Notes: generated by a model from the sequence alone, not told the origin. Counted from the stretch's first letter, positions 25,050-33,596 are shown. The stretch is DNA of 42,170 bases from SIG447 sp045577075 (GCA_045577075.1 JAZNHR010000024.1:1-42170), one strand, 5' to 3'. Numbers and translations are program-made.

Positions 25050-27239
25050 TTATTCGTTGCCCGTGTAGCGGAATTCCACCTGCACCACGGTGCCCTGCGG
25101 CACTTCTGTGCCTGCCGCCGGCTCTTGCTTTACGGACCGAATGACGCCCTGGGCGTTGAGTCTGCCCGTGCCGCGCAGCATAAAGTTTAAATTGCTGTTT
25201 GCAAGCCCGGCGTTGACCTCGGAAATGCTGAGCCCTACCACATCTGGCACCAGGACGTTTTCTTCCCCTGCGCCTTCTGTATAGAAAATACACACTGCAT
25301 CCCGTCTTACAGCCGTGCCCGCGCGGGGCATCTGGCTTGTAACAATACCTTCTTCACTGCCGATGACATGATACTTAAGCCCTGCCGCCTTAATAATTTT
25401 TACGGCTTCTTCCTTTGTTTTGCCCGTCACGTCCGGCATGTTGATTTCGCTTTCCTGTTCCTCCGCCGCACTGTACTGGCGTTCTACGCCCAAATACCGA
25501 AGTGCATCTTCCATAATTCTGCCTACAACGGGAGCCGCAATCATACTGCCGTAGTATTCGCCAACCGGGTCGTCTAAAATGACAATGCAGGCAAGCTGGG
25601 GGTCATCCGCCGGTGCAAAGCCGAGGAAGGACGCCACATATTTTCCGCAGCCACGAGGCTGCTTTTCACTCGTTCCTGTTTTACCGGCAATGCGGTAGCC
25701 CTTGACGTATGCGTTCTTACCGCCGCCTTCCGATACCACGCCCTCTAATATGTTGGAAAGGGTGCGGCTTGTTTCTGCGGAAATGACCTGCCGAACCACC
25801 TTCGGCTCCCTGACCTCGATGGCATTGCCGTTCTCGTCGTTAATTTGCTTTACAATGTAGGGCCCCATGAGATAGCCGCCGTTTGCGATGGCACTCATCG
25901 CCGTTATCATCTGGAGGGGTGTTACGTTAAAGCCCTGTCCAAAGGAGCTTGTAGCAAGCTCCAGTTCGCGCATCTGCTCTTCAGAAAAGAAAATGCCTTC
26001 TGCTTCGCCCGGGAGTTCAAAACCCGTGGTTTCTCCAAAGCCAAAGTTTTTATAGTATTCCCGAAACTGTTGCTTTCCAAGGCGTGCGCCAATTTCGATA
26101 AAAGCAGGGTTGCAGGAATTATGTACTGCCTGTTCAAAGCTTTCCGTGCCGTGGCCGGTGCGTTTATGACAGCCAATCGGCACACCCGATACCGTTTTAC
26201 TGCCGCTGCAGACAAAGCTATCTGAAAGTCCTACCGCGTTTTCTTCCAGTGCCGCGGCCGCCACCATGGCTTTAAAAGTAGACCCAGGCTCGTAGGTATC
26301 CACAACCGCCTTGTTTCGCCAAAGCTTATTCAGTTCCTGACTATATGCCGTCTGGTACTCCTCACCCTCAAGTTCCTGCAAAGTCGCCAGCACGCCCTCG
26401 TCGGTAATGGTCATGGGCTGATTCAAATCATAGTCCGGCTTTGTTGCCATTGCCAGAATTTCGCCGGTTTTCGGGTTCATAACGATACATGCCGCACCGT
26501 TTTGCACCTGGGTTTCGGCAACTGCCGTCTCCAGATGCTTTTCTACAAAGTGCTGAATGGTTTCGTCAATGGTCAGTACAAGGTCGCTTCCCTGAACCGG
26601 GTCCATGTACTGCTCATATTCATAGGGCATATCCGAGCCGTTTGCACTTTTTGCCGTGATAATACGGCCGGCTGTGCCCTTTAATATATCATCATAAACA
26701 CTTTCAAGCCCCCAAAGCCCTTGGTTGTCATTGCCGGTAAAGCCAATGACGTGGGAGGCAAGGCTTCCATTTGGATAGTAACGCTTCGTATCTGCATCAA
26801 GACGAATACCGGCTAAGTTCAGTGCGCGTATTTTTTCTACCTCTGCCGATTCCACTCTGCGCTTTATAATTTCATAGTAACTGTTTTTCTGGGTTTTGGC
26901 AAAAACGTCTTCATATTTAAGCTCTAAAATTTCGGAAAGGGCACGGGCGACTTCTTCGGCATTTCCCTCTTCCTTAATCGTCACCGGCACAACGCAAACC
27001 ATATTGGTGCTCGCACTTTGTGCCAGCACTTTATAGTTTCTGTCATAAATCGTACCGCGCTCGGAGGAAACAATACTGTCCCTCGTCTGCTGTTCGATGG
27101 CTGCCTGCTTTAAGGAAGGCCCTTTTATAATTTGGAGATACCCTGTGCGAAGCAAAAGCAAAAGCATGGCACCTAAAATGCCGGCGTAAAGTGCCGTCAT
27201 TCTTTTCTTAATATTGACCTTGCTTTTTTTCTGTGCCAA
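25050..27239 (-). CDS. Class B penicillin-binding protein with PASTA repeats (FtsI/SpoVD-like)
   Basis: This 729-residue transpeptidase crosslinks peptidoglycan at the septum or in the spore cortex. It has one N-terminal membrane helix (about 18-37), a PBP dimerisation domain beginning RGTIYDRN, and a transpeptidase domain with the active-site triad STFK (EPGSTFKAM), SCN (HNSCNPAF) and KTGT. Two C-terminal PASTA domains start at about MPDVTGKTKEEA and VPDVVGLSISEV. I prefer the TTG at 27239, eight bases after GGAG; a GTG at 27248 overlaps that site. It is the only class B PBP here, and FtsI versus SpoVD cannot be decided from sequence alone. Confidence 0.93.
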   Translation of the reverse strand: MAQKKSKVNIKKRMTALYAGILGAMLLLLLRTGYLQIIKGPSLKQAAIEQQTRDSIVSSERGTIYDRNYKVLAQSASTNMVCVVPVTIKEEGNAEEVARALSEILELKYEDVFAKTQKNSYYEIIKRRVESAEVEKIRALNLAGIRLDADTKRYYPNGSLASHVIGFTGNDNQGLWGLESVYDDILKGTAGRIITAKSANGSDMPYEYEQYMDPVQGSDLVLTIDETIQHFVEKHLETAVAETQVQNGAACIVMNPKTGEILAMATKPDYDLNQPMTITDEGVLATLQELEGEEYQTAYSQELNKLWRNKAVVDTYEPGSTFKAMVAAAALEENAVGLSDSFVCSGSKTVSGVPIGCHKRTGHGTESFEQAVHNSCNPAFIEIGARLGKQQFREYYKNFGFGETTGFELPGEAEGIFFSEEQMRELELATSSFGQGFNVTPLQMITAMSAIANGGYLMGPYIVKQINDENGNAIEVREPKVVRQVISAETSRTLSNILEGVVSEGGGKNAYVKGYRIAGKTGTSEKQPRGCGKYVASFLGFAPADDPQLACIVILDDPVGEYYGSMIAAPVVGRIMEDALRYLGVERQYSAAEEQESEINMPDVTGKTKEEAVKIIKAAGLKYHVIGSEEGIVTSQMPRAGTAVRRDAVCIFYTEGAGEENVLVPDVVGLSISEVNAGLANSNLNFMLRGTGRLNAQGVIRSVKQEPAAGTEVPQGTVVQVEFRYTGNE

Positions 27240-27268
27240 AAAGCTCACTCCTCGCCTCTATCAAAAGT

Positions 27269-27296
27269 GGGAGCGAGGCCATAATGGCGCGCTCCC
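27269..27296 (-). terminator. Possible attenuator hairpin between ftsL and the PBP gene
   Basis: GGGAGCG pairs with CGCTCCC, and an inner GCCA pairs with TGGC around a TTA loop. Only four T residues follow, so it is a weak terminator at best and may be an attenuator or mRNA processing hairpin. It sits in the 80-bp gap, the largest inside the first half of the operon. Confidence 0.4.
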
Positions 27297-27319
27297 TCGC
27301 TTGTATATCTTATGGGTGT

Positions 27320-27781
27320 TTAGCCGAAATATTCCAAAAGGTTATCGGCAATGCGTATAAACAAACCCTTTTCCTCCGTTTTTGGACTTGCCGTCTCCGC
27401 ATAATCGTGGTTTCCAAGGTCTACATACACGGTCTGCGCCTTTGTAGGACGCTGCATCCCGAGCCGGCTCATCGCTTCGTCCTCAATCTTACCGAGGTCC
27501 ATATCCCGTTCAATGGCAAACTGCTGGGATACTGCCTGGGCATTTAAGGCATCAAGCTTTTTTTGCATTTCGTCAATTTGTGCGTTTTTCTCCAGAATTT
27601 GTGAGTTTGTTAAGAGAATTCCGAAAGCTGCAACAACGGCTGCGCCAAGTAAAACCATGCTGCGTGCGGCTGTTTTCTTCTTTTTCCGTACCCGGACCTT
27701 CTTCACAACCTTCCGCGTAGGTTGCGCGTAGGATTCTTGTTCGTACTTGTAGGCATTACTGCCATATACCGGCACCTGCAT
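27320..27781 (-). CDS. ftsL: FtsL-like cell division protein
   Basis: This 153-residue bitopic protein has a basic cytoplasmic N-terminus (KVVKKVRVRKKKKTAARS), one membrane helix at about 41-58, and a coiled-coil (ILEKNAQIDEMQKKLDALNAQ) followed by a short extracellular tail. Sequence conservation of FtsL is low, so the call rests on topology and on position between rsmH and the septal PBP. I chose the ATG at 27781, with AGAGGTG upstream. It should form a trimer with FtsB/DivIC and FtsQ; no ftsB gene is nearby. Confidence 0.85.
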   Translation of the reverse strand: MQVPVYGSNAYKYEQESYAQPTRKVVKKVRVRKKKKTAARSMVLLGAAVVAAFGILLTNSQILEKNAQIDEMQKKLDALNAQAVSQQFAIERDMDLGKIEDEAMSRLGMQRPTKAQTVYVDLGNHDYAETASPKTEEKGLFIRIADNLLEYFG

Positions 27782-27785
27782 GATT

Positions 27786-28715
27786 TCACCTCTTTTCTGC
27801 AATTCTTAATTTAGCACTCCGTGCTCTCGGATTTTCTTCCAGTTCTGCCTGGCTAGGCAAAATGGGCTTTTTGGTAATGATGCGCAGCGTCGGTTTTTTA
27901 CCGCAGACGCACACCGGATATTCCTTCGGGCACGTACAGCCTACCGCCCCTTGTAAAAATGCGTTTTTTACGATGCGGTCCTCAAGGGAATGGAAAGTAA
28001 TAATGGAAATCCGCCCCCCGGGGGAAAGCACATCCACTGCATCCTCCAGCACCGAGGAAAGCACGTCCAGTTCCTGGTTTACCGCAATGCGGATTGCCTG
28101 AAACGTCCGTTTTGCAGGATGGGGGCCGTCCCGTCTTGCGCCTTTCGGCACGGCGGCCTTGATAATGCTGACAAGCTCTCCTGTCGTTTCTATTGGATTT
28201 TCTTTTCTCGCCTCGACAATGAACTGTGCAATTCTTTTCGCCCACCGTTCCTCGCCGTAGCTTGCGATAATCTCTCGCAAATCGTTTTCGCTGTACGTAC
28301 GAATCAGCTCTTTCGCCGAAAACGCCGCTTCTCTGTCCATACGCATATCAAGGGGCGCATCCTGCATATACGAAAATCCGCGTTCTGCTTCGTCAAGCTG
28401 CGGGGATGAAACACCGAGGTCTGCCAAAATGCCATCTACCGTTTCCACACCCATCGCAGAAAGTACGCTTTTTATCTGTTGAAAATTACTTTTTACCGGT
28501 GTAAATGCCGCGCCGAAGGGGCGCAGTCTCTCGCTTGCGGCTGAAAGTGCCGCGCTGTCCTGGTCAATGCCGATGACTCTGCCGCCACGGCGCAGAATTT
28601 CTTCGCTATGGCCGCCACCGCCTAAGGTCATGTCCACATACAGCCCGTCTTTTCGGACACACAGCCCGTCCACCGTTTCCGTTTTCAGTACCGTAGTATG
28701 TGCAAATTCCGTCAT
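27786..28715 (-). CDS. rsmH: 16S rRNA (cytosine1402-N4)-methyltransferase
   Basis: This 309-residue SAM-dependent enzyme methylates C1402 of 16S rRNA. It begins with HTTVLKTETVDGL, and the SAM-binding DMTLGGGGHSEEIL loop lies near residues 28-41. GVSSPQLDEAERGFSY and ITFHSLEDRIVK are family hallmarks. A TCPKEYPVCVCG segment near the C-terminus is Cys-rich, as in other Clostridia. The start codon overlaps the mraZ stop as ATGA. It ends 4 bp before ftsL. Confidence 0.97.
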   Translation of the reverse strand: MTEFAHTTVLKTETVDGLCVRKDGLYVDMTLGGGGHSEEILRRGGRVIGIDQDSAALSAASERLRPFGAAFTPVKSNFQQIKSVLSAMGVETVDGILADLGVSSPQLDEAERGFSYMQDAPLDMRMDREAAFSAKELIRTYSENDLREIIASYGEERWAKRIAQFIVEARKENPIETTGELVSIIKAAVPKGARRDGPHPAKRTFQAIRIAVNQELDVLSSVLEDAVDVLSPGGRISIITFHSLEDRIVKNAFLQGAVGCTCPKEYPVCVCGKKPTLRIITKKPILPSQAELEENPRARSAKLRIAEKR

Positions 28716-29146
28716 ACACCCATCCCCGAAAGCCTTGCGGCCGCTTCCTCGAGGCTCATAGCGTCATCGTCATGATTGTATTTCTCCCAAGCCGCGCTGT
28801 CCCAAATTTCCACTTTGGCAATTGCGCCGATAATCATAACTTCTTTTTCGATGCCGGCGTGCTCTCTTAAATGTGCAGGCAATAAAATTCTGCCCTGCTT
28901 GTCCGTTTCACAAGTAACTGCACCGGAAGAAAACATACGCAGAAGACGACGTGCATCTGCATTATGGGAGGGCATGCTCATAAGCTGTGCGGCAAATTTT
29001 TCCCATTCCTCCTCGGAATACACGGAAAGACAGCCTTCATAGCCTTTTGTAACCACAAAGGTTTCGCCAAGCTGTTCACGGAAGCGTGAGGGCATAATGA
29101 CACGGCCCTTCGCGTCCAGATTATGACAATATTGACCGATATACAT
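28712..29146 (-). CDS. mraZ: Transcriptional regulator MraZ
   Basis: This 144-residue AbrB-fold protein binds repeats in front of the division cluster and in studied bacteria represses it. Two MraZ domains are visible, each with a DxKGR-type motif: NLDAKGRVIMPSRFR near 10-24 and ETDKQGRILLPAHLR near 80-94. I chose the ATG at 29146, with GGGGAGGTGAG upstream; the longer reading would begin within the operator boxes. It heads the operon, and its own promoter carries four candidate MraZ boxes. Confidence 0.96.
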   Translation of the reverse strand: MYIGQYCHNLDAKGRVIMPSRFREQLGETFVVTKGYEGCLSVYSEEEWEKFAAQLMSMPSHNADARRLLRMFSSGAVTCETDKQGRILLPAHLREHAGIEKEVMIIGAIAKVEIWDSAAWEKYNHDDDAMSLEEAAARLSGMGV

Positions 29147-29156
29147 GCTCTCACCT

Positions 29157-29194
29157 CCCCACTTTGTTGCACAAAGTTGCACTTTTTACCACTT
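29157..29194 (-). promoter_or_regulatory. Four MraZ boxes in 10-bp phase
   Basis: Read on the minus strand, four units of the form (A/T)(A/T)GTG occur exactly 10 bp apart: AAGTGGTAAA, AAGTGCAACT, TTGTGCAACA and AAGTGGGGAG. The last one overlaps the ribosome binding site of mraZ. Tandem GTG-containing boxes with helical-turn spacing are the known form of MraZ operators, so autorepression is likely. Confidence 0.75.
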
Positions 29195-29200
29195 ACTGAA

Positions 29201-29229
29201 ATTTTACACGATTTTTAAAGGAATTTCAA
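29201..29229 (-). promoter_or_regulatory. Promoter of the mraZ division cluster
   Basis: The minus strand has TTGAAA (29229-29224), a 17-bp spacer and TAAAAT (29206-29201). A/T tracts upstream could be UP elements. The MraZ boxes begin within about 7 bp of the -10, covering the transcription start. Confidence 0.75.
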
Positions 29230-29335
29230 TACTTTTTTAAAAAAAATTTATTTTTTCTTTTCTTTTTTTTTACAAGAAAAACCCACCAACTAAATATGTA
29301 CATTTTTAACTTTTTGTAACAATATGTAGTATTTT

Positions 29336-29367
29336 CGGAAAAAATTTTTTTGAAAAAAATTTTTCCG
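29336..29367. repeat. AT-rich palindrome between mraZ and htrA
   Basis: CGG, six A and seven T are mirrored by seven A, five T and CCG around a single G, giving a nearly perfect 32-bp palindrome. It could form a cruciform or hairpin, or be a protein site. The 278-bp space between mraZ and htrA is otherwise an A/T-rich promoter region with no gene. Confidence 0.6.
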
Positions 29368-29393
29368 CAGGGCATAATTTTTTTCGTTTTCGA

Positions 29394-29399
29394 TATACT
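29394..29399 (+). promoter_or_regulatory. Possible -10 element of htrA
   Basis: TATACT lies 25 bp before the htrA start codon. No good -35 is found at 16-18 bp, so the promoter may depend on an activator or another sigma factor. Confidence 0.35.
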
Positions 29400-29424
29400 A
29401 AACCAAAAGAAAGGATGGGTTTTC

Positions 29425-30477
29425 TTGAAAAAACTGTTTTCTATACTCCTGACGGCACTCTTATCCGCGCTCATTGCCTTTTTTGTCTCCGTCGTCATGC
29501 TGGACAAGGCCGCCCCTAAAGAAGGGGACCCCTCCTCTATTGTTGCAGAGGCGGAGGATGCGGCACTCCCGAGCGTTGCGGAAAAGCTAACCGATTCGGT
29601 GGTGGGGGTTTCTTCTGCCCCACAAAGCCACAGTTTTTCCTCCCCTTCCTCCACACAAAGCATGGGAAGCGGCGTGGCAGTAAGCCGGGACGGGTATATC
29701 CTCACAAACCACCACGTGGTAGGGGATAAATCAAAAATTTTTGTAACCCTTCAGGACGGGCAGACGAAGGAAGCAAAGAAGGTGTGGAGTGACGCCGCCC
29801 TTGACATCGCCATTATCAAAACTGAGGGCGAAGAGTTTTCCCCTGCGTCCTTGGGAGATTCGGAATCTCTCGCAGTGGGTGAAACGGTGCTCGCCATCGG
29901 GAATCCTTTGAGCCTGCAATTTCAGCGCACCGTCACGGCAGGGATTGTCAGCGCCAAAAACCGTATGCTCTATATGGCGGACACGGGAACTCTTATGGAA
30001 GACCTGATTCAAACGGACGCTTCCATAAATCCCGGCAACAGCGGCGGACCCCTTGTCAATCTCCAGGGCGAGGTTGTGGGGATTAACACGGTAAAGGCAC
30101 GGGATGCGGAAGGCATGGGCTTTGCCATTGCCATCAATCTCTGTCGCCCCATTGTAGACCGCATTTTAGAAGAAGGAAAATACGAAATGCCGTATCTCGG
30201 GCTTTACGCCTACGACAAGGAAACGGCAATGTATATGGGGGCAGAAGCGCCGGAGGAAGGGCTTTATATCAGCGCCGTCGAGCCGGGTAGCCCTGCAAAA
30301 GCGGCAGGTCTTACGCGCGGGGACGTCATTATTGCCATGGAAGACAGGCCCCTTTCTCGTATGGCACTTCTTCGGGAACAGCTTTTATCCAGACGCGTGG
30401 GCGATACGGTAAAGCTGGAGATAAACCGCGGCGGCACGCGCTTTACAGCTACCGTCACGCTCCAAAAACAGCCTTGA
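29425..30477 (+). CDS. htrA: HtrA/DegP-type membrane-anchored serine protease
   Basis: This 350-residue envelope quality-control protease has a short basic N-terminus, one membrane helix (about 5-25), a low-complexity Ser/Pro linker, a trypsin-like domain and a single C-terminal PDZ domain from about 235. The catalytic triad is H97 (TNHHVV), D127 (ALDIAII) and S206 (GNSGGP), all intact. The protease region starts at MGSGVAVSRDGYILTN. I chose the TTG at 29425, nine bases after AAGGA, since it directly begins the membrane anchor. It is divergent from the division cluster, and a terminator follows. Confidence 0.93.
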   Translation: MKKLFSILLTALLSALIAFFVSVVMLDKAAPKEGDPSSIVAEAEDAALPSVAEKLTDSVVGVSSAPQSHSFSSPSSTQSMGSGVAVSRDGYILTNHHVVGDKSKIFVTLQDGQTKEAKKVWSDAALDIAIIKTEGEEFSPASLGDSESLAVGETVLAIGNPLSLQFQRTVTAGIVSAKNRMLYMADTGTLMEDLIQTDASINPGNSGGPLVNLQGEVVGINTVKARDAEGMGFAIAINLCRPIVDRILEEGKYEMPYLGLYAYDKETAMYMGAEAPEEGLYISAVEPGSPAKAAGLTRGDVIIAMEDRPLSRMALLREQLLSRRVGDTVKLEINRGGTRFTATVTLQKQP

Positions 30478-30490
30478 TTTTCCTAAAGCG

Positions 30491-30526
30491 GCCAGAAGCC
30501 TTACAGCTTTTGGCTTTTTCTTTTTA
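30491..30526 (+). terminator. Terminator of htrA
   Basis: GCCAGAAGC pairs with GCTTTTGGC (one G-T pair) around a 6-nt loop, followed by TTTTTCTTTTT. Confidence 0.88.
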
Positions 30527-30533
30527 TTCCGCC

Positions 30534-30562
30534 TTGACAACTCTTTCCAATTTATGTATAAT
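30534..30562 (+). promoter_or_regulatory. Promoter of alaS
   Basis: TTGACA (30534-30539), a 17-bp spacer and TATAAT (30557-30562) lie 34 bp before the start codon. The short leader excludes a T-box for alanine. Confidence 0.9.
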
Positions 30563-30595
30563 ATAAGGAAAGTTTAAAAATAAGGAATGATTGAC

Positions 30596-33235
30596 GTGAA
30601 AAAATTAGGTTTAAATGAAATTCGCGAGAAATATTTGCGTTTTTACGAATCCAAGGCGCATCTCCGTCTGCCCAGCTTTTCGCTGGTGCCGCAAAACGAT
30701 GCTTCCCTTCTTTTAATTAACGCCGGCATGGCACCCTTAAAGCCCTACTTTACGGGCAAGGAAGTGCCGCCTTCCAAGCGCGTTACCACCTGCCAGAAGT
30801 GCATCCGCACACCGGATATTGAGCGCGTGGGCAAAACGGCACGTCACGGCACCTTCTTTGAAATGCTCGGTAACTTCTCCTTTGGGGATTACTTTAAGCG
30901 GGAAGCCATTTCCTGGGCATGGGAATTTGTAACGGAAGTTATGGAAATGCCTGTGGACAAGCTTTGGGTCACGGTGTATCTTGACGATGATGAAGCCTTT
31001 GACATTTGGACGAAGGAAATCGGCGTTTCGCCCGACCATGTAGTGCGTATGGGCAAAGAAGATAACTTCTGGGAAATCGGCACAGGCCCCTGCGGCCCCT
31101 GCTCGGAAATTTACTTTGACCGTGGCGAAGCAGCAGGCTGCGGAAGCCCGGATTGCAAGCTCGGCTGTGACTGCGACCGCTTTGTAGAATTCTGGAATCT
31201 GGTATTTACCCAGTTTGACAAGGATGAGGACGGCAACTATAACCGCCTTGCCCACCCGAATATTGACACAGGGATGGGGCTTGAACGTCTTGCCGCCATT
31301 ATGCAGGGCGTAAATAACCTCTTTGAAGTAGATACCGTTCGCAATATTATGCTCGCGATCAGCGACGTTGCAGGCGTAAAATACGGAGAAAACGAAAAGT
31401 CGGACGTTTCTCTGCGTGTAATTACCGACCATATCCGTTCCACCACCTTTATGATTAGCGACTCCATTGTACCTTCCAACGAAGGCCGCGGCTACGTGGT
31501 GCGCCGGCTCCTTCGCCGCGCCGCACGGCACGGCAAGCTTCTCGGCATTAAAAAACCGTTCCTCTATGAAATTGCAGAAACGGTAATTCGGGAATCCTGT
31601 GAGGCATATCCGGCGCTCAAAGAAAAACACGACTTTATTTGCAAGATTATCCGCCGCGAAGAAGAACAGTTTGATAACACCATTGATCAGGGCCTGTCTA
31701 TTTTGAATGGACATATTGAAGAACTTACGGCAAAAGGTGAAACTGTGCTCTCGGGCGAGAAAACCTTTAAGCTCTATGACACCTTCGGCTTCCCCATTGA
31801 CTTGACCATCGAAATCCTTGCAGAAAAAGGACTTTCTGTGGACGAGGAAGGCTTTAAGGCAGAAATGGAACAGCAGAAAACCCGCGCCCGTGATGCAAGA
31901 AAAGAGGGCGAGGGCGCAGGCTGGAGTGAGGATGTTTATACAAAGCTTGATAAAAGCATCAAAACAGAATTTGTGGGCTATGACGAAACCGAAGTGGCAG
32001 GCAAGGTTTTGGCACTGATTGCAGACGGTGCCGTATGCGATGCCATCGGCGAAGGGGAATCCGGCGCGGTAATCCTTGACAAAACCGTTATTTACGGCGA
32101 AAGCGGCGGTCAGGTTGGGGACCGCGGTCGCCTTGCAAATGAAAATGCAACGGCAATTGTAAAAGATGCAAAGAAACTGCCTGACGGCAAAATCGTTCAT
32201 TTTGTGCAGATGGAAAAAGGTGCGTTAAGCGTTGGCGACACGGTAAAAAGTGCATATTGTGTTTCCTCTCGCCGCGCCACCATGCAAAACCACAGCGCCA
32301 CCCACCTTCTCCAAAAAGCACTCCGTGAGGTTGTGGGCGACCATGTAAGCCAGGCAGGCTCCTATGTAAATCCCCAGCGGCTCCGCTTTGACTTTAATCA
32401 CTTTGAGGCCGTGACCCCTGCCCAGCTCAAAGAAGTAGAAAAGAAGGTAAACGAAGCAATTTTTGCAGCACTCCCCGTTGAAAAGCGTGAAATGCCCCAG
32501 GATGAAGCGAAAAAGATGGGCGCCATGGCACTGTTCGGCGAAAAATACGGTGACATTGTCCGCGTTGTGAAGATGGGCGACTATAGCATCGAGCTTTGCG
32601 GCGGCTGCCACGTAAATAACACAAGCGAAATCGGGCTTTTTAAACTCGTTTCAGAAAGCTCGGTGGCGGCAGGTGTTCGCCGTATCGAAGGGATTACGGG
32701 CATGGAAGTGCTTGCCCTTTTAGAAGAAAAGGAAGCTGTGATAAACGAAACGGCACAGGCTCTTAAGACAAGCCCCGGCGACATTGTAGGAAAAGCGGCG
32801 GCGGCTATAGAAGAAGTAAAGAATTTGCAGAAAGCACTCGAGGACGTAAAGCTTAAGAATGCAAGCGGTCAGATTGACGCCCTTTTGGCAGACAGTCAGG
32901 CTGTTGATGGCATCCGCGTGGTCACAGGTAAGTTTGACGGACTGGGTGCTGACGAAATGCGTGCCATCGGTGATAAGGTGAAGGATAAGCTCGGCAGCGG
33001 TGTCCTCGTTCTCGCAGGCAGGGAAGGCGAAAAGCTTACATTTATCGCTATGGCAACAAAGGATGCAGTCGCACGCGGCGTACACGCCGGAAATCTTGTC
33101 CGCGAGGTCGCAAAGGTCGCAGGCGGTGGCGGTGGCGGCAAGCCCGACAGCGCACAGGCAGGCGGCAAAATGCCGGAAAAAGCGGACGATGCCCTTTCTA
33201 TTGTCGCCGACACCGTAAAGGGACAGCTTAAATAA
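30596..33235 (+). CDS. alaS: Alanyl-tRNA synthetase
   Basis: This 879-residue class II synthetase charges tRNA-Ala and edits Ser and Gly mischarging. The catalytic core has RTPDIERVGKTARHGTFFEMLGNFSFGDY, followed by the tRNA-binding region. The editing domain has HSATHLLQ and CGGCHV zinc motifs, and the C-Ala domain ends with a GGGGGGKPDSAQAGG stretch that is universal in AlaRS. I prefer the GTG at 30596, nine bases after AAGGA, because an ATG at 30587 abuts the AAGGA. A HIT protein gene follows after 19 bp. Confidence 0.97.
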   Translation: MKKLGLNEIREKYLRFYESKAHLRLPSFSLVPQNDASLLLINAGMAPLKPYFTGKEVPPSKRVTTCQKCIRTPDIERVGKTARHGTFFEMLGNFSFGDYFKREAISWAWEFVTEVMEMPVDKLWVTVYLDDDEAFDIWTKEIGVSPDHVVRMGKEDNFWEIGTGPCGPCSEIYFDRGEAAGCGSPDCKLGCDCDRFVEFWNLVFTQFDKDEDGNYNRLAHPNIDTGMGLERLAAIMQGVNNLFEVDTVRNIMLAISDVAGVKYGENEKSDVSLRVITDHIRSTTFMISDSIVPSNEGRGYVVRRLLRRAARHGKLLGIKKPFLYEIAETVIRESCEAYPALKEKHDFICKIIRREEEQFDNTIDQGLSILNGHIEELTAKGETVLSGEKTFKLYDTFGFPIDLTIEILAEKGLSVDEEGFKAEMEQQKTRARDARKEGEGAGWSEDVYTKLDKSIKTEFVGYDETEVAGKVLALIADGAVCDAIGEGESGAVILDKTVIYGESGGQVGDRGRLANENATAIVKDAKKLPDGKIVHFVQMEKGALSVGDTVKSAYCVSSRRATMQNHSATHLLQKALREVVGDHVSQAGSYVNPQRLRFDFNHFEAVTPAQLKEVEKKVNEAIFAALPVEKREMPQDEAKKMGAMALFGEKYGDIVRVVKMGDYSIELCGGCHVNNTSEIGLFKLVSESSVAAGVRRIEGITGMEVLALLEEKEAVINETAQALKTSPGDIVGKAAAAIEEVKNLQKALEDVKLKNASGQIDALLADSQAVDGIRVVTGKFDGLGADEMRAIGDKVKDKLGSGVLVLAGREGEKLTFIAMATKDAVARGVHAGNLVREVAKVAGGGGGGKPDSAQAGGKMPEKADDALSIVADTVKGQLK

Positions 33236-33254
33236 GCGAAAGGAGAAACCTAGA

Positions 33255-33596
33255 ATGGATTGTCTTTTTTGCAAAATTATAAACGGGGAAATCCCTTCTA
33301 AAAAAGTGTATGAGGACGAGAAGGTCTATGCCTTTTATGACATTAGCCCTGCCGCCCCCGTGCACGTCCTGATTATCCCCAAAACACATATTCCTTCCGC
33401 CAATGCCCTGACGGCTGAAAACGCCGAAGTGGTCAGCCACATTTTTGTGGTGGCGGCAAAAATCGCCGCAGACCTTGGCATCGCGGATAAAGGCTACCGC
33501 ATTGTAAATAACTGCGGTGAGGACGGTGGGCAAACTGTTCACCACCTCCACTTCCATCTCCTCGGCGGACGGAGCCTCCAGTGGCCTCCCGGCTAA
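33255..33596 (+). CDS. HIT-family nucleotide hydrolase (HinT-like)
   Basis: This 113-residue histidine-triad protein starts CLFCKIINGEIPS and carries the active-site HHLHFHLLGG triad near residues 96-105, with the conserved SLQWPPG end. HinT proteins hydrolyse AMP-linked substrates such as aminoacyl adenylates, which fits its position 19 bp after alaS. The length is complete. AAAGGAG precedes the ATG. The stop codon lies in the loop of a small hairpin (CCCGGC/GCCGGG). Its 3' side is where the S23-type repeat element begins. Confidence 0.95.
   Translation: MDCLFCKIINGEIPSKKVYEDEKVYAFYDISPAAPVHVLIIPKTHIPSANALTAENAEVVSHIFVVAAKIAADLGIADKGYRIVNNCGEDGGQTVHHLHFHLLGGRSLQWPPG

Noticed and set aside
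29226..29705. Minus-strand reading frame reaching from htrA into the AT-rich gap
   Set aside because: It is antisense to the htrA start and ends in a Lys/Phe-rich stretch caused by A/T runs, not by coding constraint.
30540..30595. T-box or other riboswitch before alaS
   Set aside because: The leader from the promoter to the start codon is only about 25 nt, too short for a T-box.
30737..32200. Minus-strand reading frame of 487 codons opposite alaS
   Set aside because: alaS is unmistakable on the plus strand, and the opposite product is rich in Phe, Cys and His in a pattern typical of the complement of a coding strand.
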